Shown here: positions 23,401 to 35,863 of the stretch, one piece after another
Position numbering within the stretch: position 1 is the first letter of the stretch
Layout of the letters: every line of letters starts with the position of its first letter
Source: Lathyrus oleraceus
Taxonomy: Eukaryota; Streptophyta; Magnoliopsida; Fabales; Fabaceae
Length of the DNA: 64,000 nt
NCBI RefSeq assembly: GCF_024323335.1
Contig: NC_066579.1
Coordinates: 353,407,400 to 353,471,399 of the forward strand
Direction: 5' to 3'
Program-made: the position numbers and the translations under genes
Notes under the pieces: model-generated
The model's input: only the letters and a program-made list of their open reading frames with translations
Database searches by the model: none
Told to the model about the DNA's origin: nothing

Positions 23401-24940
23401 GAACCCTTGTGTAGAAGCATTGTCACACTTGCAATTTCGTTTCTATCTCTCTCTCTCACTCAAAGCCTTCATTCGTAGCAGCTAGCACTGAGATTGAAGG
23501 AATCCATTCATGTGGACTGAGTAGAGGCGTTGTCATCGTTCAACGTTCGTGATCGCCATAAGAGGTAACGATACTATCACTGATCATGCCCATTCGTAAG
23601 GATCATTAAAGGAGAAATTTTAAATTCCGTTGCGTTTTGGATCGGCCTTCTCCTTCACTTCAGTCTAACCAAGAGAAAGAGGACTAGTTCTATTGGTGCC
23701 GATGATACGAATTTTTGAAGATTTTCCAGGCTTACCGCCATTAGTGGATCGATTCTTCTTAGTCATTCCTCTTTATCTCCAGGCTCAAATGACCATCTGT
23801 GAGGTCGAACCAGGAGTCAAAGGTAAGTGCAAACCTCTATTTTTCCACTGTTGGTTGGTGAATCACTTTGTCTTAGAGAACGCCACCTATGTATACAGAG
23901 AGGAAGAATTTTCTATCGAGGATTTATTCCAATAGAGTAAGTTATTAGAGTTTGTTAACCGCTTGGGTAATCTCGAAGGTGTAGTTCCCTCAGATGGAGC
24001 TGATAAAAGGCATTTGAAACTCCTGTTAGATGTCTCCTTGTTGATGGGGTCTGGCTCACATGAGGGTCGTTGAGCTGCCTTTGGTAATCTTGAAATTTCC
24101 TTTATTCTTTATTATTGATTTATCCCCCATGCATGTATGTTGGGATAATGATTGTGTTTCAATGCAGACGTAATGAAGGATGCAGTGAGAGTTCGAGTCT
24201 TGAAGCGGGGAATACCACAACCTGGTACTATTGTAGTTCTTTCTCTTTCATCAGAACCTCCTCGAAATGTTGCTCTCTTGCATGCTCCTTCGGGTTTGAA
24301 AATGAATCATGGGTCTCATCCTGGTCTCTCTTGTGATCGTCGTGATTCAATTTTTGATGATGCCTGAGTACTGTTTATCAATCTTTCCTTCCATAATCTA
24401 AGGGAAGAGTTGAATAATATAGCGCATTCTTCTAGGCGAGCCTATGTTGTTTAATCCCTAAGAGGATCTAGTTATTGAGAATCTCTTCGGACACACTTGA
24501 CGCGTGATGAAAGAAGCCAGTTAGAGAAGAGTGTGAGTAGTTTGACTTCCGAATAAGATACATATTAAATGGAGAAGCAAAATCTTTATTCCTCTTTACA
24601 AGAGGTAAATAAGGTTATTGCTTCCTTTAAATTGCATGGTTCCGCGGGATGCCAGGTGATGCTTCTGGTGATAATGATGGAGGGGAAGACTGAGGCTCTT
24701 GAATCCGCCCAACAGAAGTTGGCGTTCCTTCATAGCCAAAATGCTTCTCTGACCTAACGATTGAAAGAATGTGCTTCCATGAACCTTGGGGCAGTCACAT
24801 AGTCTTTTGAGAACGCGACGCAGCAGGCGGAACATTTCTACCCTCCATTGGTTTTTTTGAGGGAGTAGATTTGTCTAGGTCAGATACTTTTAGATGGAAT
24901 GATTGTCTCCATTCTCAAATAGGTAACCTCCCCCCCCCCT

Positions 24941-25769
24941 CTTTTTTTGAAGGCTTTTGTGCCTTAGTTTGTAAACATGACTTTGTTTTCACGAATTACA
25001 TTTTGCATTTTTATGCTTTAGCTTTATAATGTGCTTTTTTTCTAATTAAGCCGACTGAGAGTCGAGGAGCGTCGGGTTTTTCCTTGAACCCTGTAGTTTT
25101 ACAATTTTGTCTCAATAAAGAGAGCTGAATAATTTTCACTCAAAGTGTAAATAACCACAAGTCTTCCACAATGTCTTGTATGGCTATTTTTCTTATGAGC
25201 ATGTCGCGTTAAGACTTATGCGTCGTCTGGGTAGGATATCAAGCTAGTCAGACATAGTCATGTTCGAATGTACTTGCATGAACAATGCATTAGTTTAGTT
25301 TGATGTGTGTGTGCATTAGCTTGTACTGACGAGAAATGAGCTTGGCTTTACTCGTTTATACTTTTCAAATGTACTTGTACGTATTTCGTGTTAAACCAAC
25401 TAGACGTGACTATGTCTTAATCATATTTATTTGGATAAGGCACGAATCCAACTAAGTGTATTTATGTTTTGAATTATACTTACAGGCGAGGGATATGAAG
25501 CTGGCTAGATGCGGCCATGCTTTTTGAACAGTGCCCCATGTTACATAAGATCATTCCCCAATCATGGGTAGAGAATCCCAGTTCTTTTCCTCAAGGTGCT
25601 AGCTCGGTTTGAGGTAGACGTCTCCAGGCTCCACCACTCACGTATCTTGAATTTGGTTAGATTCGAAGGGGGTGCGCCAGCTATATATAATTATGTGTAG
25701 TTATTTGACATAGGGAATTTGAATGCTTTATTCGGACGTACAAAGTGTCTCAAAAAGCACCTTGTAAAT
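24941..25769. other. Spacer of the Tat-type element
   Basis: Starts with a C-run (about 24930-24940) and T-rich DNA. No coding or RNA feature is seen. Confidence 0.4.
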
Positions 25770-25995
25770 TGGTTGGTGTAGTCATACATGTTAAGTGTCT
25801 CCGACAGCTCCCTTGGACTCTGAGACCGCGTGAGGCATTGTGGGGGAATTGGTTGTTATAGTCGGATGTGCAAAACGTCTATGATAACTCCCCTAAACTT
25901 TGATGGTGTACGAGGTGATGTGGGGGAATTTTTTGTTGTAGTTGGACGTGCAAAGCGTCTCCGATAGATCCCCTGAACTCTGAGTCGGGTGTCAA
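25770..25995. repeat. Minisatellite, about 80-bp units x 3
   Basis: Three diverged units each contain TTGGTTGTTATAGTCGGA..GTGTC..CCGACAG..CTCCC..CTCTGAG..GTGGGGGAAT. They begin near 25772, 25848 and 25930. Tandem arrays of this kind are known in the 3' untranslated region of Tat/Ogre elements. Confidence 0.75.
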
Positions 25996-26207
25996 CTGCA
26001 TTGGTTGTATCCCAGTTTTGTACTACTAAAATATGAATACAAAGGAACAAATGTTTCAGACATTGCATATTCTCATTTATAGTAAACAATTATTCATATA
26101 CTATATAACGGTTTTCACATTTATGTATGCATACACGTGGGTGGAAAATGTGAAACATAACCTAGCGGTTTTCCGCTTCTTATTTTTGTTGTCGGTTTCT
26201 CCTTTAT

Positions 26208-27860
26208 TTAGTCATGTCGGGAGCTGAGTGATGTCATATTAATTTCCATAGTTATCCCTTCTCCTTGATCCTTCTGTAGAGCATGGTGTATCCATTTGGC
26301 CACATCAAGGTCGGGGCAAAAAATAGTTGGCTCTCCATGGAGGTTGTGATATTTGAGCTTTAGGTGCACCAGTGACGCCACGATGTTTAGCGCTTCTATG
26401 AAAGGTCTACCCAATATACATTTATAAATACTTCTGCATGGTATGACCATGAATTATGTGTTAATTGATCGGAGGTCCCTTTCTTCCCCCACGGATACCA
26501 TCAGTTCCACGTACCCGTAGGGGCGAGTAATCGTCCCATTGAATGCGTGTAGGTTTGACCTATCATATGGTATCGGGTTCCCCTTATCTAGGCTCATTTT
26601 CTCAAACAACGATGAGTAAAGATGTCGCATGAATTTCCTTCGCCAATCAGAATTCGAGATACATTAAATTGTCATATAGTAGTTGAGATTACCAAGGGGA
26701 ACAATTTGTTAGGGATGCCTTCTACTTTCTCAGAGTCTCGAAACCCTAACATAGGCGGTCAGATGCTTTGGGTGATGAACTTCCCTCGTTTCTGTAAACA
26801 ACCATCATTTCCACGATTTTTCTTTTGATTGTTCCCCTGGAAGAGAGGTTTTCCCATGTTGCCCTGCCGATAATGGTAGTGATATACGAGCGTTTGCCTT
26901 TAATGATATCCCTTTTATCACCGTTAGGTACGACCTCCGAAATCTTTGTAGGGGATTTAGAATTTGGAGATTCTTCCCGATATTGCTTATCGCCCTTGAT
27001 ATATTCAGATAATCGGCCTTTCTTAATCAGTGGTTTGATCACATATTTAAGATGGATGCAATCATCTGTGTTATGGACATGACCCATGTGAAACAGTAAT
27101 ACTTTAATTTATCTTCCCAACCAGACTTCCAAATAGGGTTAGGAGGCCAGATTCTAGATTTTTGGAACTCATTATTTGCACACTCTAGGTAAATATATTT
27201 TCGGGATGTTCTCAAGGGGGTGTACTTGTCGTATCATCCGTATATCCCTTTGTCGGTGTCCTCATTCAGCTTGTAGGACTTTTTCCCTGCTTGACGTTCA
27301 AAACTCATATTGGTGGCTGAGATTGGGTTGTTGAAAAAGGTGTTTAATTTCTCTTTTAGCATGATATAAGGCGGGATCAGATTTAACATTTCATGTGTTG
27401 TCTTTACCTTCTTCTCTCCCAGCTTGGTGTGGAAATGATGGTCACGAAGGAGGCCATTCTCAAAGATCCAATATTAGAAGGCTTCTTCGGCTCCTTCTAT
27501 GTTTACCATGGTCTGAGTGAATTGATCAATGTACGATCGTGGGCTCTCTTTTTCCTAACGCATGATGCTGTTCAAGGCCGTTATAGTGATCGAATGCCTT
27601 TTTCCAACAGTAAAATGGGTAGTGAAGTGGTCGCATAAATCTACCCATAATCCGATGCAACAATCAGGGAGGCTATTGAACCATATCATGGTCGGTCCAA
27701 TCAACTTTAACGCTAGCATCTTGCATTTGTAAGCATCGTCGACACCATAATAATTGAGCATGTCATTGATGAGTTGAACATGATTATCGGTGTCTCCTTT
27801 TTATCATACTTCCCCAATTTGGGAAGTTTTTGCATCGATTCCGGAATATTGCTTTCTAGG
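26208..27860 (-). pseudogene. Gag-protease of Tat-type Ty3/gypsy element (decayed)
   Basis: Minus-strand pieces in different frames follow the order of a gag-protease. The gag core includes MLNYYGVDDAYKCKMLALKL and WFNSLPDCCIGLWVDLCDHF (27761-27555), then SYIDQFTQTMVNIEG. A Cys/His segment, HMGHVHNTDDCIHLK, lies near 27090, and GRLSEYIKGDKQ near 27010. A protease whose active site reads ILIGEGNSCD is followed by SIYKCILGRPFIEALNIVAS (26430 down). It ends at 26208. Stops and shifts are frequent. Pol does not follow. Confidence 0.7.
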
Positions 27861-27945
27861 AATTGGGAGCACATGGGATGCTTAGGTCACGCCTTGATCG
27901 ACTGTTATTCGCTAAGGTCCAGGTACAAAGCATGACTGCCTCAGT

Positions 27946-28335
27946 TGTAACACCCTAAATTCCAAACACTTATTTTATAAAAACATGTGAATAATTCACT
28001 CAACAACAGGGTGTTACATTTTCACAGCATAAAATATTTTTCGCAAATATCATATTATAGAAGCATAAATAATTAATAACAACTCAATTAAATATGTCTT
28101 GAGAATAAAAATTAACTTCATAAAGAAATAATTCAACAACTCTCATAATACAAAACAGGAAGGTAACACATCATAGTGTTACACTATCAGAGCGGCAATG
28201 GAAATTAAAATAACTCAACAACGATAAATAACAAAGAGTACAACTACAACATCCTCTAAAACACAATTATTACTAGTCTTTGGGCTTCCCTCTGGCTAAT
28301 TCCCCATACCTCAATTCTTACTAGTCTACACCCCA
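27946..28335 (-). repeat. LTR-like scrap with TGTAACACCC end
   Basis: TGTAACACCCT at 27946 and its exact inverted copy AGGGTGTTACA at 28008-28018 frame a 73-bp AT-rich segment. TGTAACACCC-type ends are typical of chromovirus (Tekay/Del) LTRs, so this may be an LTR end on the minus strand. The other boundary is unclear. Confidence 0.35.
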
Positions 28336-28339
28336 CAAT

Positions 28340-29260
28340 CCTGCTTGCACACCTTTTTGAATTTATATTTTTACTTATTTAGTTTGTTTTATTTATTTAG
28401 TGCATTTTATTTTAAAAATACAAAAAATAAGTAAATATTAAAAATACCAAAAAAAAAGTTCATAAAAATACAAAAATAATTTAGTGTATTTTTTAAAAAA
28501 CTAAAATACTTTAATTAATTTGGAAGGAATTGGTGAATGCACGTTCACCTGTTTTTCGAATGATCGAGGGCTTAACGCACGCTTCGGCTGAACGATTATT
28601 TTCCTTCCACAAAAAATCTTCACAATAAAATTAAAATCAATCTTAATTCATCAAATAATTTTTTTTCCTTAGTGCACTTAAAACAAACTTTTAATAAAAA
28701 GAATGGTGTTTGACTCATTTCAACGTGAAATACAAGCAAGCGCTTCAATCTCCATCGTGCGAGCATACAAGCAGATGTTTAACCGCTCAAATGACTTAAA
28801 TAATATTCTCTAAAAACAACCAACGCACAAACATTTTATACCAAAGAACTACGTAGCTTTGAGTTCCCAATCGCACTTGGGGATACGTAGGAGTGAGATT
28901 TAACATCTCGTCAAGCACAATAATAAAAAACTAAAAATTGTCCCCTTTATGTAAAGGTCCTTTTAAAAAATAGATAAAAATGCAAACATCTTTAAGCTAA
29001 GTACTTTATTCCCTAATCTAATTAGAAGGTCCTCGTTGAGTACAACAAATGTGAGGGGTGCTAATACCTTTCCCTCGCATAATCGACTCTTGAACCCGAA
29101 ACTAATTGTGACGATCATGTTTTTGTTCTTTAAGGATTTTATCGATGTTTCCCTTTAAAAGTAAAAACTTCAGTGGTGACTCTGTTAATTTCAAGCATTT
29201 GTTACACTGAGGTATTTTTTGCGCCACGATAATGACTCGAAGAGACGTTAGATAAGGCAA
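28340..29260 (+). repeat. Ogre/Tat-type LTR remnant with primer-site-like motif
   Basis: The block GGTGCTAATACCTTTCCCTC followed by CGACTC..GAACCCGAAA, then CAGTGGTGACTCTGTT (29171-29186), parallels the end of the Ogre-like LTR at 3643-3810. It is decayed, and no gag follows to the right. Confidence 0.45.
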
Positions 29261-29361
29261 TACATGCTCGCATCTAGTTCAAGATGTCATACCATATTTT
29301 CCCATAAAAAGTGTATTCGAAGAAATGAGTATTACACTTAAAATACCACAATGCTTCATAT

Positions 29362-30230
29362 TATTTTTATTTTTTTAATGGAAAATAGAGTTTATTAATA
29401 AGGGAGAAAAAGCTTCAAAGTACAAGAGAAAAAGTCCACAAAACACAAGAAGTGCTAGAAGATAACAAAAGATAAAAAAGATACAATGATAATAAAAATA
29501 AAATGAACAAGAAAGCCACATTGATGCAAAGGGTATCATTTAAAATAAGACCACAACTACTAAAAACTACCTCGCTACTCACATATTAGATCTTAGATCA
29601 ATTAGATCCATCATCGATAAATCAGATCCCAACAAAAGATAACCAAGGAAAACCGACACTAATCTCTGAATCAAGGCAAACACTCGATCCACTATAGGTG
29701 CAAGTAAAGTATAGGATTCTGAAGCCAGTCTTTGAAGGCTCAAAGTTCACCCCATGTATGACCACAAGCCATTTCCAAGTTAAAAAGACACTATTTCCCT
29801 CCACCTCTTTCAGTTAAATTGTGATTCGCTTAAAGATAACATCATTTTGGGCTTTTTAAATAGACCATACCACAACGTTCCAAACCATAAGATAGTGACC
29901 TCTATACTTAGCCATACCCCATAAATAAAGAAAACAAACTAAAAAAGGACACTATAGTCACTAGGGATAACAATTTTCCACTTCAACCACTCAAAATCTC
30001 TATATTAAAATGACAAAGCTATCTCACAGGAAAGAAAAAGATGAGAGATTGTCTCAACTAAAGATTCATATAAGGGACAAGAAATCCTTCTAGGACTAGA
30101 AATCACCCTTCTTTTAACCAAGTTAACTCTATTCAGAATTCTATCTCACCAAAGTTGTCGGAAGAATACCAAAACCTTATAGGAAACTCAAACCTAAAAG
30201 AACAACTAAGTGAAGAGAGACACTTTAATA
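29362..30230 (-). pseudogene. 3' end of a LINE (non-LTR) retrotransposon
   Basis: On the minus strand the zinc-binding end of a plant LINE reverse transcriptase is readable: VFFRQLWDRILNRVNLVKRR, CPLYESLVETISHLFLSCEI, then HYLMVWNVVVWSI*KAQNDV. A final VFLTWKWLVV stretch falls in 29804-29622. Plus-strand T-runs at 29364-29377 represent the poly(A) tail. Several stops break it. The N-terminal part is missing, which is usual 5' truncation. Confidence 0.65.
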
Positions 30231-31030
30231 TAAATTACATATATTCATACCATTTTTTAGGAAATGGTTGAAAGAGACTCTACATATTAAAAAAGAATAA
30301 GATAAACATCTTCATTCAACCTCCACCCTATATTTTAAAGAGTAATATTATTTCAAATAAAAAACTTACAAAAGTCAATATTTATTTTATTTTATATAAT
30401 TTTCACTTCTAAAATCTTCACGGAATTTATTTTAAAAGTATTCTTAAACTAAAATGTAAATTTTCAATAGTGATATTATTGAATAGAGTACAATTAAGAA
30501 AAAATTATTATTAAAATAAATATATTTTTCAACTAACATGGTTTCTATATACTAAAAAGAGTTACAACTAAAGAATTAAAGTTTGAATTTTCAAATAAAT
30601 ATACTTTTCAACTAACATGGTTTATATATACTAAAAAGAATTACATTTAAAGAGTATAATGTTTGAGTTTAACATAATTTAAATATGACTATCTCGAATT
30701 GTTATTTCAAAATAATCATATTTTCTAACATTTTCCAACTAACAATCTTTCTTAACTAGATATATCAAACTATTCATATTTTAGACAAAAAAAATTGCAG
30801 CAAAGAGCATACGTCAGATCAATTAAAGCTTATGTATGAGTGTTATATGCATGCGTCAGTTTTGTTGGTGTCTATGTGCATTTTCTATATGCATGTGTCA
30901 AGTGGTCTGACTCATGTTTTTTATTGTGAATTCTTTTTATTTGAAATATGGATAGTTTGGTATATAATTAAGAAAGATAATTATTTTAATATTTAAGTCG
31001 AAAAATATATATATTTTAAAAAAACCGACT
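30231..31030. other. AT-rich DNA without recognisable features
   Basis: No ORF, RNA gene or repeat could be supported. A loosely repeated segment (CAACTAACATGGTTTxTATATACTAAAAAG) occurs at 30530 and 30607. Confidence 0.5.
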
Positions 31031-31040
31031 ATCATTATTT

Positions 31041-31352
31041 GTGAGGGGTAGCCCCCAGCAAAATCTATCCGTTCAGTTTGTGTGGGTTAATCCCTCACCA
31101 ATTGTGACAGTTAAGTCAAATCAGCCACAAACGGTAATTACTAAACTTGTTAAGTCTGCCACGCATCAATAGTTTGCTAGGGGCTGCCCCTTGCAAATTA
31201 TGACCGCTTGCACCACATGGGGATGCCACTCGCAAATTATGACCGTCTGCCACACGTCTGAATGCATTTACAACACGTCAGTACTTTGCTAGGGGATGCC
31301 CCTCAGAAAATATGATTGTTTGGGCCACGTGGGGTGCCCTCTCACAAAATCT
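31041..31352. repeat. Left subterminal palindrome array of CACTA element
   Basis: About six units vary around TTTGCTAGGGG-n-CCCCTTGCAAA. The clearest starts near 31171 (TTTGCTAGGGGCTGCC then CCTTGCAAA). Others start near 31038, 31079, 31218, 31284 and 31329. Confidence 0.65.
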
Positions 31353-31830
31353 CATGGATAAATGCAACTTCTCTTCCTAATACACTCACTCTCAATTCAT
31401 TTCCTCTTTCTTCTCAGTAACCTTTCTTCTCAGTGACCTTTCTTCTCTCCTCTCTCCAATTTTTCAATAACCTTCAAACTCTATTCTTCCTTCAAACATC
31501 TCTCATTTCTTCTTCCTTCAAATATTCAACAATACTAAAATTAGGTAAATATTAATATGTTACTTTAATTTCTAGTAGTTTATAATTTACATTAACTTAA
31601 TCAATTTATTATTTTTGACTTTCTGTGTTACATGTATCAATTTATTCATATAAAGATGTCAAATTTTATCAAAAGGGATTTTCAAATTTAAGCGTGCAGA
31701 ATTTTGATTTTTTCATTTATACAAGGTACACTTTTTTTTCTTTTATAAGATTTACGTGTATTTGGTATTGATCTATGTTGATATTGTGAAACTTTAAGAG
31801 TTAGTAAAAAAATATATTTAAAAAAAAGGT

Positions 31831-31989
<159 letters not shown>

Positions 31990-32197
31990 TGAAAACATTA
32001 AATATATGTATTAAAAATATATAGAATATTTTTAGAAAAGAATATATCTTTATATAGAATCATAATTAAATTTAGTAAATAATATATAATTTAGTTTTGA
32101 ATATATGTTATTTATATGATATTATCGATCAAAATTTAAGAATTTGTCGATAGATCAATTCTTTTTTTCTTAAATTTAAATTTGAACATGAACAACA

Positions 32198-35100
32198 TTG
32201 TACATGTGCAGTATGAAATATTATCAGTTATGTCGTTGTTGCATGTATGATAGAACGTATCCAGGAAGACGTTGGTTTAAACCACATTTTAAAGAAGGAG
32301 TTGTTGCATTTCTCACATATGCGTTTTCTCAAGAATGTTGTCGAAACGAAAGAGGGGTAAGATGTATGTGTTTAAAGTGTGGTTGCAGAAATATAATTAG
32401 TGTCCCAAGTGAAGTGAAACATCACTTGAAGAAATATGGTTTCAGGCCAAATTATCGGGTGTGGCATTCTAATGGAGAAATACTGTAAGAGATGAATAGG
32501 GAGGCTTCAAGCAGTCAAACACAAGTTGGACTTGAGATAAATAGAGAGGAATCAAGAAGTCAACCACATTTGCAATACCAGGAACAATTTAATCTCATAG
32601 ATGATATGGTCGGTGATGCATTAGGGGTGAATGTAGCTTTGATAAACCTCAATATTTTGATGGGGATGAGCTCTCGAACGAGAAAGCGTAAAAGTTTTAT
32701 CAATTGTTGAAAGAGATAAATATACCACAGTTTGAAGGGTTTTCTTACTCCAGGTTATCCATGTGTGTGAGGATCTTGGATGCAAAGTCAAATTGGAATG
32801 TTCCTGATCAATGTTTGGAATTGTTTGCAAAACTGATGTTGTACGTGACTCCTGTGAATGGAAACATGCCTACAAGTTATTATGATACGAAGAGGATGAT
32901 GTCGACGTTGGGACTAGAAGTAAAAAAGATTGATTGTTGCATTGGAGGTTGTATGTTGTTTTATGATAGTGAGATTGGTACAAATGATGGGGGATTGGAG
33001 GAATGTAAGTTTTGTCAGAGCCTGAGGTGTTTAGTTCGCAGTAAAGGTGTTAATCGAAAGCAAAAATAAGTTGTAGTGAAGTCCATGTTCTATCTGCCAA
33101 TAATACCTAGATTGCAAAGAATGTTTGTGCCAATTCATAGTGCAAGCCAAATGACATGGCATCATACAAATACAAGTAGTTCAAGCATGATTTGACATCC
33201 ATATGATGGCGAGGCATGGAAACACTTTGATAAAGTACATCCAGATTTTGCAGTAGAACCCAGAAATGACAGTCTTGGATTATGGTCAGATGGTTTTACT
33301 CCATATATCCAATCGTCAGCAATTGCCTATTCTTGTTGGCAATTTATTATTACTCCGTACAATATCTCTCCTGAGATGTGCATGACGAAACCTTACATGT
33401 TTTTGACATGCCTCATTTCAGGATCGTCGAGTCCAAAGGTGGGAATATATGTTTATTTACAACCTTTAATTGATGATATGAAGAGGTTGTGGATTAATGA
33501 ATGGACTTATGATGTGTCTCGTAAACAAACTTTAATATGCGAGTTGCTTTAATATGGACAATTAATGACTTTCTTGTATATTGCATGTTGTCTAGTTGGA
33601 GTACGCATGGAAAAATGGGATATCTGCATTGCATGGGACACACAAAAGCGTTTACTTTGGAAATGGGTGGGAAAAGTTTGTGGTTTGACTGTCACCGTAG
33701 GTTCTTACCTATAAACCATGTTTTTAGAAAAAAAATAAGAATGCTTTTAGAAAAGGAAAAAAAAGTAACACATCTTCCTCCCCCTCGTCTATCATCGACT
33801 GAAGTATGGAATAGTTTTTGTGACCTGCCAAAATTCACAGATAATGGTAAAGCATGTAGAACTCAAGGATATGGAGACACGCATAATTGGACAAAAAGAA
33901 GTATTTGTTGGAACTTCCCATATTAGAAGGATAATTTATTGCGACATAATTTTGATGTTATGCATATTGAGAAGATTTTTTTTATAATGTATTTAACACA
34001 ATAATGGATGTCCAAGGCAAGACAAAAGATAATGAGAAGGCTACAAAGGACTTGGAATTTTTGTGTAATCTAAAAGACTTGGAGTTGAAACCTCAACCAA
34101 ATGGAAAATTATTAAAACCTAAGGTTGTTACACTTTTACTCCCCGAGAAACAAAAGTAGTTTTTCGATGGTTAAATGACTTGAGGATGCCTTATGGTTAT
34201 TCTTCTAACTTTGCAAGATGTGCTGACGCAAAAATTGAGAAGCTGCATGGAATGAAAAGTCACGATTGTCATATTTTCATGGAACGATTGCTTCCAATTG
34301 CATTTAGTTCACTTCCCAAGCATGTTCTTAATCCACTAATTGAGATTAGTAAATTTTTTAAGACATTTTTGCATCAACTTTATAAGTAGACGACATCATT
34401 AAATTGGACCAAAATTTTCCTGTTATTCTCTGCAAGTTGGAGCAAATATTTCCTCCAGGTTTCTTTGATTCTATGAAACATCTCCCCGTGTATCTTATTT
34501 GTGGAGCTTACCTTGGTAGACCTATTCAATATAGATGGATGTATCCATTTGAATGATTCATGGGTGATTCAAAGCAATTAGTGAAAAATAAGGCAAGAGT
34601 TGATGGATTAGTATGTGCAGATTACTTGCATCTAGAAACATCACATTTTTGCTCTCATTATTTCAATCATGTGATGTTGACTCTGATAATCATAAGGAAC
34701 TAAGTTCACTTTATTGAAAGAAGTCAATTCACCTTATCAGTTTTTGGTCGTCCCGACCGTCCTTCTAGAAAGACGACTGTACACTGGCTCTCTGAAAAAG
34801 AAATGTAATTTGCTCATGTTCATGTGGTGATTAACTGCGTTAAAGTTAAACCATATCTTAAGTAAGTATATTAAATTAAGTATGTATTTATTTTTGGTTA
34901 AATATACTTCTCACATTCTCTAACCTATATTTCTTTTCGAAATAGGGCATTTAATACCTACTATTTTCAAAGCACGAGTGAACAATCATTGACTGGTTAC
35001 ACACATGCATATTTTCCTGCATGATTCAATCAACAATTATCATGCATTGTTGCACCAAGTCCTGAAATGACCCATTTGAGAACTTTGTCTGAAGGCCCTC

Positions 35101-35764
35101 ATCAACGTGCAAATGAATGGCTCACATAATTTATAAACGAATATAAATTAGACACTCAAACATGGACAAAAGGGAAGAAAACAATAAACAATGGTATAAT
35201 TGTAAAAGGAGTTACAGAGGGTGGTGATGATGACTTCTATGGTGTTATCACACATATTCACGAGTTGGTATATAATTATATGGACTCGAAAAATAAAATT
35301 GTCTTGTTTTATTTTGACTGGTATGATCCATCTGCCAGAGGAACGAAAATAGATAAAAATATATATAACACTATTGAGGTTCAAATGGATAGAAAGTACA
35401 AAGAGTATGACCTTTCATAACAACACATAATTTTTGGCAAGTTTATTATGCACCTTATCCTTCAATCAAACCACGTAAGCGAGGATGGTGTGTTGTAATC
35501 AAGTCGAACCCAATGGTTCATATTGAAACTGACAATTTAATGGAAGATGTTGCATACCAAGATGATGCGATTTCACCAGTTAATTGGGTAATTAAAATTG
35601 AGGAGATTACAAGTTTGGGTGATACTGTAGTTAAGGGTCAACAAGTTGACGCAACTATCTTGTTGTCAATAAATCATGTGGAAGAAGAGCAAGAAGAGTC
35701 TAGAGAGTCTAAAGACAATAATATCATATATGATGAAGACGATGAAGATTACGATGATGAGTAA
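32198..35764 (+). pseudogene. TNP2-type CACTA transposase (ORF1), decayed
   Basis: Readable blocks in order: an N-terminal transposase-associated domain with CMYDRTYPGRRWFKPHFKEG and RCMCLKCGCRN (32198-32488); TNP2 domain start PTSYYDTKRMMSTLGLEVKK (32704-33069); LPIIPRLQRMF and PDFAVEPRNDSLGLWSDGF (33090-33300); ALIWTINDFLVY and FLPINHVFRKK (33537-33926); RMPYGYSSNFARCADAKIEK (34180-34389); a DUF4218-like part (34420-34680); and a DUF4216-like part ending in an acidic tail, DEDDEDYDDE, at 35764. Stops and frameshifts between blocks show it is not functional. The protein would cut and join the element ends. Confidence 0.75.
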
Positions 35765-35863
35765 TTTAAATAATATGTATTGTGTAATAATAATATTGTG
35801 TAATATTTGCTGGAATTAATATTACTCTTATTTTTATGTTTTTGTGGTATATTTTAGAAAAAG

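Larger units (their letters stand above)
22345..23657 (+). mobile_element. Solo LTR, 1,313 bp, with perfect 5-bp target duplication
   Basis: The element starts TGTTGGTGTAAGCCC and ends CTCCTTCA, flanked on both sides by CTTCA (22340-22344 and 23658-23662). There is no internal coding domain. A TATA box (TATAAATA, 23393-23400) followed by a CT-rich leader gives the orientation. The insertion cuts the antisense ORF. From memory this sequence type is a common LTR in Fabeae, but I cannot name the family. Confidence 0.85.
21918..24940 (+). pseudogene. Antisense extra ORF of Tat-type element (putative gypsy type transposon, PF04195-like), split by a solo LTR
   Basis: It starts MAKKS at 21918, followed at once by a stop. 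After frame changes it reads YTIILYECVFSNLGVCLPF and VPSQLHP, which I recognise as the N-terminal half of the PF04195 family. A 1,313-bp solo LTR interrupts it at 22345-23657. Beyond it are YVYREEEFSIEDLFQ and LLEFVNRLGNLEGVVPS, then a basic-proline stretch (24152-24367). A likely coiled coil follows at 24569-24757 (EKQNLYSSLQEVNKVIASFK), and a tail, LLDGMIVSILK, ends near 24940. Many stops and shifts make it dead. The function of this family is unknown. It lies antisense to the neighbouring gag-protease. Confidence 0.6.
21400..27860 (-). mobile_element. Pol-less Tat-lineage Ty3/gypsy element with antisense extra ORF
   Basis: On the minus strand a decayed gag-protease (27860-26208) is followed by a three-unit minisatellite (about 25995-25770) and 0.8 kb of spacer. 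An ORF of the type known from Tat elements then lies in antisense (21918-24940). I see no reverse transcriptase, RNase H or integrase. Known Tat/Ogre elements often have extra ORFs in either orientation and tandem repeats in the 3' untranslated region, so one pol-deleted element is the simplest reading. LTR ends were not located, so the outer limits are guesses. Two separate remnants side by side remain possible. Confidence 0.45.
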
